A program made the position numbers and the translations under genes. Below, piece by piece: positions 11,137-26,400 of a DNA stretch of 64,000 bases (position 1 is the stretch's first letter; each line of letters begins with the position of its first letter). The notes beneath the pieces are model-generated. The model saw only the letters and a program-made list of their open reading frames with translations, was not told the origin of the DNA and did no database searches. This DNA comes from Atopsyche davidsoni (taxonomy: Eukaryota; Arthropoda; Insecta; Trichoptera; Hydrobiosidae): NCBI GenBank assembly GCA_022113835.1, contig JAILWY010000006.1, positions 10,834,501 through 10,898,500 of the forward strand. The letters run 5' to 3'.

Positions 11137-13197
11137 GCAGGTTAATCTCAAACTAGTGTAATTGGGCTCATGCTTATTTAAGTTTGATCGAAAATAGCTT
11201 GTATTGGTATTGCACGGGATGATTCCCATAAAATAATATTTTACATAGTAATATTATTAAAATTAAATCTATAAAACCATATAGAATAACTGTCGTTATT
11301 TGTATTTGTGATAAATCATTTAAAAAATAATAAGTTCTCTCAGCATCTTTAAAATATTATTGCAAGTCACAGGTTGTTCTGTAATAAAGGTTAATCGATG
11401 AAACAGTCGTATATATCATGGATGTTACTATATTATATCTATAATATGATAAATACTAATATTTACCATAGCCAACAAAAAAGCAGTTTTATTAGCTTGT
11501 CAGTTTTGAATACAAATAATTTATCTTTTTATTTTTAGTATGGGATATTTTGGACATGAAAGAATTTTAGTGCGTGACAAAAATCGATCGGATAAAAGTT
11601 ATGCTGTTTTATTACACGCATGATAAATATCGACAAAAATGATTTCTCAGTAATGTAATTTATCAATGTTGAGTCGTTGCATTGAAAATTAAAAATTAAA
11701 TTAATCTTAAGCTCGAATGTCACGGGTTTTAGTTATGTTTGCCAAAAAAATGCTGGTTTTTTAATAATTCTAAAATTATTTTCATAATTCACAAGTTATA
11801 TGAATTTTTACTGCAAAAATGACTTTAAAAAAAAAATACAGATTATATGCAACTCAGTAACATATAATACACTATATTTATTTATAATATATTTTTATTT
11901 TTAAATGATGCCCATTCTCTCAACTTTGTACTATATTATTACTTTTAGTACACCATGTATAATAATGGTGAAATGCATGTTTTTTTAAAAGACTTTTTAT
12001 TATATTTATTATTAATTTATAACTGTATATTTTCAATAGCTTTTTGTTTGAAAGAATTTTTTTTTTTAATACTTATGCGCTTGAATTTAATTTGTGTCTA
12101 ATTTTTCTGTGAATTTGAAAAAAAAAACCAGTCATTGATTCTAAATGGTTGATTTATAGATCCAGTCCTTAGACAGTGTTCAATATCTTTGATAAAAAAA
12201 AATAACAACTCACCGGCCATATTGGTCGAGATCGCACGGAAATCCTTGGGCATGTGTTGTAAAAATGATTGTTTTAATTGGAGATGATGTATTGTTAAGT
12301 AAAGATCAATTATTAGCCAATAAACAGTGTAATTAAAGTATATTCGGTCTCGCTTTGTTTCCTGCAGAAAAAGCTTAATTCTCTGGCAACGCGGAACTCC
12401 ACCGCGGCCGGGGAATTTCGCTTTTTTGCACTTTTACAAGTCCGGGTGAATTAACTAGATGTGTGCAAAAGTTATTGTTGTTTTTGAATGAAAAGATTTA
12501 CAGCAAATAAAATAAATTCCAAATACTAAATGTCATAGATTTATATTTAAATTTCATGTTGAGATAACTTACTTTTTCCAATAATTTTTTATTACTCTTT
12601 TATCATCGTGTTTTTTAAAGCTAGATATCTTAATTCACACTTGAAATGACAAGAAAAGTTCTAGACTTTTTCAGATAAGCGAAAGGTAAAACAATGCTTA
12701 CTTATTTTATAGTTTAAATTAATTTTTGCTATAGTGTATTAACATGATAAAAAAAAACAAATTCGCTTATTCTAGATTTTTGGCTTAAAAATCAGTCGTT
12801 TACAAGAAACTGTGCTAACGCCTCTACTCTACGACCAGGTCAAATAATATTTTACAAGACCTTTTACAGTTTTGCACCGCGAGACGGTCACTTTTTTTAC
12901 ACTCTTTTTAATTATCTTTCGAGACCCGCTCCGCCATATAAACACTCATGCAACATTAAATTAATACGAAATTGATCAGTAAAAGTAGACTGAGAATGAA
13001 CGCTGTTATATTTACGGTCGTCTTACGAAATTTTATGCACTGAAACTGTGTAAGTACTACAGTTACCTTTATTCGAGAGTATTAGCAGCCAATTATGTTT
13101 CCAAACAACTGAATCGGACGTTTTTTGCGCTCTGTGCTCGCCTTACGGCTTTTTAATAGGGCTGGGCGTGGCACTCGTGCTGAGACCAATGTAAGGA

Positions 13198-13217
13198 CCC
13201 AACCTAACCCAACCTAA
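13198..13217 (-). repeat. second short telomere-type repeat tract
   Basis: Four pentamers, CCCAA CCTAA CCCAA CCTAA. Shorter and more worn than the tract at 4855. Confidence 0.5.
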
Positions 13218-13224
13218 TCTAAAG

Positions 13225-13460
13225 TGACCAAGATAAGTGCGTGGCTGGGAATCCGCTTGAAAATTCAAAATATACACACACACGCTGTCTCAAAACAAAA
13301 TCTACCATAGCCGAGATAAGAGCTCAAAGTATAGGCTGTCTCAAAAGTCACTCAGAAATCCAACTTAACATTACCTCATCCATTAGGATCGAGGAAAATA
13401 TGTGATTAGGAATTAGCTCAAGGATTCAAAGTACACACGCTGACTCAAAACTCACAGTAA
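13225..13460. repeat. diverged tandem repeat
   Basis: A word close to attcaaagtacacacgctgt followed by ctcaaaac recurs three times, at about 13262-13300, 13325-13350 and 13424-13450. The outer copies are also preceded by similar gct(t/c)gaa/gctcaagg segments. Copies are diverged and no function is evident. Confidence 0.45.
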
Positions 13461-14440
13461 AAGGGTGGCTATGCAGCTAGAATCTAGGAGTTAATGTGCA
13501 ATTATAATAACCGCTAGACTATGAGGTGGTTCTTGGGTACATACAAGAATAAAACACTTTTTTTTGCAAGTTTGAAACCAATACAACTATTTTTTAGATC
13601 AAAAGAGCCATCCAATATGTTTCACACTTGCGTATTGGATTATTATTAAAAAATATTAAATTTGCATTAGATAAACAATTTTTTTTTTTTATTAAATATC
13701 AAATAATATTTGTTTACTATTGGTTATGTTTACAGATAATTATATATGTTTTTAAATACTTCTGTGGTCGATTTTATTGAGGCATGGTTATGTTTCTGAT
13801 TCCATCAAGTGTTTGTGTTATATTTGTAATAAATCATTGTGACTGCTGCGATGTAGAGAATTAAACTTTGGAGAATTAATGTTTGTGTGTTCTACCTTGG
13901 TTGTATTTTATTATAATAATTGTTACAAAAGTCAGCAGGTGTTTCAGACACGAGGTGCTAAATTAAAGGTGGGATACATCCTTCAGCAAGGTAACACAGC
14001 AAAAACACGCCAGGTGTACTTCCTCCGAATGGTACGATGCTAGAAGAAATCTGACCTATACATGCAGAATTGTTTACTAAAGTATATCTTTAGTAAAACC
14101 CTGGTTCAGTAACGTAATAATATTTTTACACAAAAAGTCATTCCTTTGTTACCTTTTGAGCAGTACGGATGACCAGTGCGTCTGTATATAAATATATTTC
14201 CTATACTTATAACAAAGCTCCTTTGTAACTGCTTATATCTAACCTACTAAGCTAACTGATGTAAACAAATCATTATTAAACCAGTCCATTTATATATGTT
14301 CTTATAATTTCAATGTATCGTTTTTTTGTTAAGCTAATGTAAAAAGGATAAGCACCTGGTGGTAACTTTGCTTGCTACACGGAAGAATATAGAATGATAG
14401 AGTTTCCATATTTCATGCGATATATTTTGCAACATACTAA

Positions 14441-14748
14441 TCTACTATAATAATAGCCATTGTGTGTTTATTTGTATGTTTGTATGTATGTTTCATTTTT
14501 CCGTTCTGTATAGAATATCTTAAAAGATACAACGCTGATTTTTTGCACATAAGTTAAGTAAATTTTTCCGCAGCTATGTGCCGAATTTCAAGACGATAGG
14601 ATAATATTTTCATTCATAAACTTTAAAATATGCTTTAGGTAAACTTTAATTATATAATTCACTTCTTCGCCGCGAGATGTCGTTCACCGCGAGAATTTAG
14701 ACGCATCGTTCATCAAATTCGTCATTTTGTGACGGGCTACATTACTAG
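14441..14748 (+). mobile_element. non-autonomous Helitron, family 1, copy 1
   Basis: It begins TCTACTATAATAATAGCC after an A and ends CTAG before a T, as Helitrons inserting between A and T do. A short hairpin, GTCA-ttttg-TGAC (14721-14733), lies about 12 bp before the 3' CTAG. An inverted copy with the same two ends is at 59691-60032. The 308 bp hold no coding sequence. Confidence 0.8.
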
Positions 14749-14814
14749 TACATTATAATCACCATTGAGCCTGAAAGAATCCGAATGAGTTTCAGTTTAC
14801 AAAACTTATTTAAA

Positions 14815-15100
14815 CAAAATATATTATTTATTAAGAAATTCAATATTTTTGACAGAGAGTACTTGGTGGAATTCCATTTTAATATTTTGAATAAAAATAC
14901 TTGAGTGATTTTCCACATTTTTGTTTTTATTAGTGACCGGTTTCGCCAACCTTTCACGTTGGCATTATCAAACAGAGTCAATGATATCTATATAATCTGT
15001 TTGATAATGCCAACGTGAAAGGTTGGCGAAACCGGTCACTAATAAAAAAAAAAATGTGGAAAATCACTCAAGTATTTTTATTCAAAATATATTATTTATT
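14815..15100. repeat. 94-bp-arm palindrome with hammerhead-like motifs, flanked by an 18-bp direct repeat
   Basis: Arms 14882-14975 and 14997-15090 are near-perfect inverted copies around a 21-bp spacer. The direct repeat caaaatatattatttatt (14815-14832 and 15083-15100) brackets the unit like a target duplication, although the right copy overlaps the arm end by 8 bp. Each arm, read from the centre outward, carries TTGATAA, a GCCAAC/GTTGGC hairpin, GAAA and the palindrome ACCGGT followed by C. The left side extends about 50 bp further with sequence shared by the copies at 34.6 and 56.0 kb. Head-to-head copies with hammerhead-like cores suggest a Penelope-like element remnant; there is no reverse transcriptase. 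Confidence 0.65.
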
Positions 15101-15325
15101 GTTTTTTGTGTATCGCACAATCGTGCGTTTATCGAAAATAAGCAGAAACTACTCCTTCGCTTTTACTTTTATGGTACGCTACTTTTAAAAAAATACGAAT
15201 AAAACCTGTTATATGTAAACCTGATTATTTTCAACCTATTACGAACATCGCAAAAGAATAATGTCTTGACGTTGAGCGAAATGTATCAAAATACACCAAA
15301 AATTGTGATGAGTTGTTGTGATGAG

Positions 15326-15595
15326 AAAAATAATCACTGTGTTTCGTGGGATACGAAAGTTTTGAAACATGTGTATTTATGCATTAAGACACGATACAAA
15401 TACGATAATGTTCATTATGCTCTTGAAGTAACTGTATTTGTGTTACTCGCAATAAAATAAAATATTAATTATGGAGGTTCAATCGTCCAACGAATCACTG
15501 TTTTCCATGGGATACCATGGTTTTGAGACATGTGTATTTATGCATCAAGGCACGATGGAAATATGATAAGGTTCATTACCTAATTTTGGCACCTG
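15326..15595 (+). repeat. diverged tandem duplication, two copies of about 95 bp
   Basis: 15326-15420 and 15486-15590 share long stretches such as catgtgtatttatgcat and a following acgat...aaatatgata-like segment. Short open frames span each copy (TYR/LYS-rich peptide HVYLCIK in both), but the second is continuous only with unrelated sequence and neither is recognisable. Confidence 0.6.
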
Positions 15596-15768
15596 CCCGG
15601 GTATCTGTAGCAACAACACGACTGTTGTCTGCAATAAAAATAAATTATTGGGACGGTGTCCTTAAGCTCATAAACGGGGGCCGATATTGTAATGCTCATT
15701 CCGGTGCTCGGATCCGCCCTTCGTCGGGGAATTTTCACGACCGAGTCGAAAAACACGTGACTGACTGA

Positions 15769-18299
15769 AAAATATTTTGACTTGGGCAATGAATAAAAGT
15801 TGTATCGAAATATTATACAATACACCAAAACTCAAGAGTGAGAATACAATGAAAATCTAGATACCTACGTAACACTTCCAATACAAAAAGATGATACGAT
15901 GACCTTTGGTTTTTGTCGGATTTTTTTTATTTTATGGAATTAAATTTATTTTTTCAGATTTATATGGTTGATTATATGTTATGTTTTTTTATGTTGCTTA
16001 TATTTTAAGAGTGAAGACCTCGACTTTTAACATACCAAAAGACAATACAAATTATTGCATGGATATTATTTGTAAGGCTTGGTTAGGTTAAAGAGATTGA
16101 GGGTGTTTTATTATTATGTTAAATGTGTAGTGATATATTTTATTTTAACATTATCATATATATTATATATAAAGAAGAGCTGTTTTGCCCTATTGAGATG
16201 TATTAAAACAAATTCATAGAACTGATTATCGATACATGCTTATTGCAAATTTTTAGCTTTCTGTTTGAACATTATACTAACTACGAATGGCTTTATAAGG
16301 CGAAAGAACTCTCACAGATATGGTAGATCTCAGTAGTATCTTGAAACATTTGGTTTAAATAAATATAACATTGTTAATGCTTTTACTATTGAATGCTTAC
16401 TATTTAGTTCACAACAGCCTTGTAATACTGGAGCAGAGTTATTTAAACTTCTCGATTGGTAAATATGCTACGATCTGTCATACCGAGTAGCAGTCGTTGG
16501 AGCTGTAATTTAATATGTCATGTTAATAGTAACATATTGCCCAAACAATATCTGTGTCATAGACGACACATTTGTGGCAGGGCAGCATCAATTTTCGCGC
16601 TTTTGCGCAAGATAGCGTGTTGACTCGCCAGAATGCGCGGTGCAATCCATTTCTTTTATTTCCCAACGATACGAATAACACATTCCGATCGGAGATCTGA
16701 GAAGTCAAGGATACTCCGTCGGTATTAACTAATCGACGTTTTAGACAATCAGATAAGAGCAATGAGGTTTATTGGACCGTAAACTGTTACCCCCATCCTA
16801 CTCGTGTCTGGCTCGTGTCCGACTTCTCCATTGCCGACAATGGACGGCGAACTGGTTTGGAGCCGCTCATGAGTTCTCCAGCACGATCTCTCGGAGTGAA
16901 GAGAGTTTCAACCCGCAGCAGCTCCACGGCTGTTTGCCCTAGGATAGGTCACAATGACCTCAATATGTTCCATTATAATAATACAGTTTCAGTGCGATTT
17001 GGATTTTGTTTCAATGCAAGGTTTTAAAATGCTAAACAAGTAGTATTTAAGCAAACTGACCTCTTTCAGATACATTTTTAATTTATTCCAAAAAAATGAG
17101 ATTTATAATCTCGATCGCTTCCTGTATTGTACATGAATCCTAATCATAAAACCAATTGGGTTTTCCATTTGCATCTGAATATATTTCTTGAAATACAATG
17201 TGATTTCAATGTATTTTGAAATCCCGCAATGATAAATATTTTTTTATACAAAACCTAAAAATCAATTCGTAAATAACGTTGAAGGTTAAACAATAGTTAA
17301 ATTATTTTGCATATATAAATACGATTACGCCAATAAGATTTTTTGATTTCGATTTTGTGATAAATATATAAAAGTATCATTCGTATACTTAAATTTTATT
17401 GTGAGTATTTTCCTATACTGTTTGGGTAGTCAAATCAATTTTTGTTAAGTGAGAATATTGTACGCCAAGTCTCAGGGACTCGCATTTGCAAGTTGCGAGT
17501 TAAATAGTTTTAATTGTTGTTCTCTTATTGTACGGGTCTTTCAAGTCCGGACTGGTTCGTTCCCATCTTCCAAAAACGAAAGCTCTGATAAATGACCCGA
17601 AGCACGCGTTCCCTGGCCGCCTCTCTGTTGCCGACTGGCAACATATTTGAAACATTTGAACTTAGACAATAATACAACACTATGGGAAGCAACGGCTCGC
17701 CGATTACTTACTTTATTCAGTTAAGAGGCCCTACCAAATATCACGTAGATAATAATAAATGATTTCATAAGGTCGAAATCCGCGTATGATCTAATCTCCG
17801 CCGGGTACAGTGGCTGGTGGAGGAGCAGCCGGGACCTGGCGGCACTGAAGGCAGGTGTCACTCGGACAGAAGATAAATGGATCTGGTCGGTTATTAAGAG
17901 CTTGGTAGCAATTCGTTGTCATACAATAAAAGACACGCTATTAAATTGATAATTTATGAGCGTTTAAGGAGATTTTATTGCTTCATGATTTTTAAGAGTA
18001 AAATTGTCCAATTCAATTTTTCAAGGCGTTTTGAGTTGCGTTTTTTTTTTTTTTATTAATATGGATAATAATAGGTTTTATTAAAATGTAGAAATTTATT
18101 CAATCTTATCAAAAATTTACAAAACACAAGATAATCTGAAATGAATAGTTTTATCGTCTTTAACTTCGAAATTATATTTAATATTTTTGACAGACTTCGA
18201 AATTCATCACATCAGCAAAAAATTACTATTTTTCAAACTCCATTTCATAAAATTTTATAAAATAAAATTTCAAGATATATTTTGTCAAAAACTTTTTAT
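15769..18299. other. intergenic DNA upstream of CHIC
   Basis: Mostly AT-rich. Patches at about 16560-16760, 16800-16950 and 17520-17640 are less AT-rich and hold short frames on both strands without family resemblance. I call no gene. Confidence 0.4.
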
Positions 18300-18419
18300 A
18301 ACTCGCGGGCAGAGCCATCTCTCGGCGAGACTGATTATTTTTGTAGTCTAATGACGTCTATGAATTATTTTGCAAAGGAATGTCTCGAGCTGTGAGGATC
18401 CTCGCGCCGAGGCCGCCAG

Positions 18420-18575
18420 ATGCCCGAGCTGCTGCAGTTGGTAGAGTTGGCGGAGTTGGTAGCCCTGGGAGAGCTGGTGGAGTCGGTAGAGTTGGTAGCG
18501 CTGGAGCGGCCGACTCGCAGGCGACTTCACTTCAGTTTAGTTCCGCACGCTGGCCATGAGATGTGGGCACTGTAA
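18420..18575 (+). CDS. upstream ORF of 51 codons in the presumed CHIC leader
   Basis: ATG at 18420 and TAA at 18573-18575, ending 45 bp before the CHIC start and in the same frame as it. The peptide begins MPELLQLVELAELVALGEL and ends GHEMWAL. Its N-terminal half is encoded by eight near-copies of a 9-bp unit (18437-18508), giving a Leu-Val-Glu periodic, acidic amphipathic segment followed by a basic RPTRRRLH patch. If transcribed it should reduce CHIC translation or require reinitiation. Whether it lies within the mRNA is unproven, and the strand-reversed frame of the same repeat is also open. Confidence 0.35.
   Translation: MPELLQLVELAELVALGELVESVELVALERPTRRRLHFSLVPHAGHEMWAL
18437..18508 (+). 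repeat. 9-bp-period minisatellite
   Basis: Eight units close to GTTGGTAGA: GTTGGTAGA, GTTGGCGGA, GTTGGTAGC, CCTGGGAGA, GCTGGTGGA, GTCGGTAGA, GTTGGTAGC, GCTGGAGCG. The period is a multiple of three, so all frames stay open. Confidence 0.8.
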
Positions 18576-18620
18576 CGGGATATTTTCGAGTGATTTTTTG
18601 ATTTTATATAATTTCTAGTA

Positions 18621-23452
<4,832 letters not shown>

Positions 23453-26400
23453 TCCGCGGCTGCCGTTCCCCCCGGCACGTAACCTTATAGTGGCTGACAT
23501 CTATACTGTAATCGTTGGCTCTCACCTGACCTACGAGTCTGTCATATTGTAATGAACTCGCCGAGTCTGCAGACCCGAGACATTGAATTTGTGATTGGTG
23601 GATATTTACCAAAAAAGTTCTATTTAAATCAAGGTTCGATTGATCAGATTTTAAATTGATTTTGGAAAAGCCACAGTATTTTAGGGTAAAACAGATAATT
23701 TTCAATTAAGTTATCAATATTATCGAGTGAAACTATGCATCATTGCTTGCTTTTGTGACAGTGTATTTGTTATTACTGTTCTTTTTATTGAGTTAATTTA
23801 ATCTGAGTTTTTATATGCCTATTTCACAATACATAGGATATTGAGTATACAGCAGTTCTTAGCGCTAAATGCAAAGTGTGCCTATTAAATTATGTTTGTT
23901 ACTTCTAATATAAGAAAAACTATGAAAAAACTCACTATGAATTTGCTATGTATCATTTTAGTGTAATTTCCTTAACAATTTAAGGCAATTAAAAAAAAAA
24001 TATTTTGAAATTAATGAAAATATACTTAAGGGCATGTAGAGTTATATTCCTAGAACCTGATCTTTACTTTACTTTTAGCAATGAAGTATTCCTCAGTTTA
24101 TACACCTATATTAATTTAAATATTTACTAATTGATTTTTTAAATGTATTTTGGGTCTGCTTTTCAACATGGATGTGATTCTAAATCAGAGATCAGATGCT
24201 CCAATCCGTTTTTTTAGCAACAAAAAAATTATTATCTGTGTGTTAACACATTTTTCATTCCGGGAATTGGCTTTGTGATATTTCGTGAATATATCAGGAT
24301 TTGTTATGTATGACATACATATCTATATTTATCGCATGCGGGCGGACTCAATACCCAAAATTTCTGAATTTCCCAAAATCCGGATTTTTTTTTTCAAATC
24401 AATTAAGCGTGCTTTGTTTAAGAGGTAGGGTGGCTTTTCCAGTTTTTATTTACTGCCTTAACCTGTGACTGGGTTGGATGACATTCTGTCGTTATATAGA
24501 CAAGAATGCTGTCCGTGTTTCACTCTGCTGTCTCGGTGAGTGGACTTGTCAGACGTCTCTCTGTTACTTTTAGATGTTTTGCTGAATCTATTGGTCAACA
24601 ATAACAATGTAGATAGATAGGCGTATATCAATTGGAAAATGTAACCTTTATTATCTGATAGTAATCATTAATATGGATACTGCAAAGACGCTTGTCCAAT
24701 ATTGAGAATTTGAACTTTAGTAGTAGAGAGAATGTAAGATATGTAGATAATTTTCAATTACTTTTGCAATTAAAAGAATATATTCTTTTTTGTATACCAA
24801 TTTCATGTCTGTACCCATTGTAAATGACTTGGTAATTTGAAAGATATCCTAAGTAATTTTACCATACTCAAAACTTTCTTTTACATTATTTTTAATTGAA
24901 ACAACAGTGTAATTTAAAATGGATATTAAAAAAAATATATATCACAACATATCTGTTAATTGAAAATGAAATGAGAGAATAAATAAATAGACAATGGGCT
25001 GTCCAGGTATTTTTATTGCCTGAGAAGTTGTGAATGAGATGCACTTATTTGAGTATGCAAAACAGATGCACAATTGCAGACTTGTTCATCTGTTGTCCAA
25101 GAGAACAAGCATTTTATTACTTCATAGAAAGTTATAAATTCACGCTGTTTTAAAATTTAAATAATATTTTGTTAATTTAAGAATCATGGATGTATCACTT
25201 GAGCCTCTTGATTTGCTGTGTAAGTCGTTGATTTTGTGCTTGGTACAGATATGTAATGTGTGAGCCTGAGTGGAGTGATATAACCATGATATTCTGGCTG
25301 TAGATGACCTAAAAAGACACTGCAATGTGGAATGGATTTTCCGATCCTGTCGACATTTGTTCCTACGTTGCTTATAATTTTTTTTTTACATATGTGCTCA
25401 GTATATCTTGTTTTATTTTTTTTAAATTAATATTGGCTAATATCTCAGGTTAAAACAATTAATAGGTACTTACTTATGCTAATTCTGTTGAAGAGACTCT
25501 GTATTTTTGCAGGCGTCTGAAAATAATAATTTAGTAACCTTAATTCGTAATTACTTTTAAAAAAAACTTAAATTTGTGTTTGTTTTTTTTGTTAGAATTA
25601 ATTCATCGTTTGTACTTGGAGCTGTATGATTTATTTTTAGAGTAGAAAAAAAATGTTTCATGATATACTTTTTTAAAGTATTTTATTATTCTATATCGAT
25701 GCAAGAATGTAACTTGTTACTTTATAGCGGAGGCTGAATATTGTAAATAATTAAAATAAAAAAAAAAAGAATGAAATTTGATAATAATAATTTTTCTATA
25801 AATCTTCTTGAAAAGAAAACGCTGTCAAATAATACTAAGTAGGGAACCTTAAACTGTTTTTAGTGCTATCATATTATGTGGATAACACCATTTGAAAATG
25901 TTACTAAATTTATGCTTATAACACTATGAAAAAAAATTCAAATTAATCCTACAGTAAATAACTCCACAGGCAAATATTTTTGTTTTGAAATTGTGAACAT
26001 ATCAGATTTATGTGTTTTACTAATTATGAATTCACGCTTAATCAAAATTTTGGCTTCCATTGGTGTTTTTGTTTTATTTTTTTTTAATTACTGAACACGG
26101 TGAATTCTTTGCTTTTATTGATAATAAAGAAAGAACTATCTGTGTTACAAAAAAAATGCAACCAGAAGTTATTGTAGTAAGTAAAGCTGGAAGCGAAATC
26201 CTATTTTATATGCTAAAAATAATTTTATATATGTATAGATTAAATTTTGTAATAACAATTAACATAGGCTGCAATCAAATAATGTGCACTGTTGCATAAT
26301 TTAACACATTCGTGGACAAACTGAATCTCACATAAACTTAAAAACATATAATTTATTAAAATACATCTGCTTTGCTTAATGGCCAGGAGATTATTTTTAT

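Larger units (their letters stand above)
9760..14440. other. AT-rich intergenic DNA, no gene seen
   Basis: No sustained coding. Less AT-rich patches at about 12350-12440 and 12810-13060 could be conserved non-coding sequence or old repeats but carry no motif I can name. The (TA)n tract and the 13.2-13.5 kb repeats are listed separately. Confidence 0.4.
18300..18620 (+). promoter_or_regulatory. probable promoter and 5' leader of the CHIC gene
   Basis: A GC-rich block directly upstream of the CHIC start codon, containing a 9-bp-period minisatellite and an upstream ORF. No TATA box at a sensible distance is evident. A TTCAGTTTAG word at about 18530 resembles an arthropod initiator, but transcription must start further up for the upstream ORF to be translated. 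Confidence 0.4.

Noticed and set aside
16815..17027. 70-codon + strand frame (MSDFSIADNGRR...)
   Set aside because: Moderate composition but no family resemblance, splice signals or conserved motif that I can identify.
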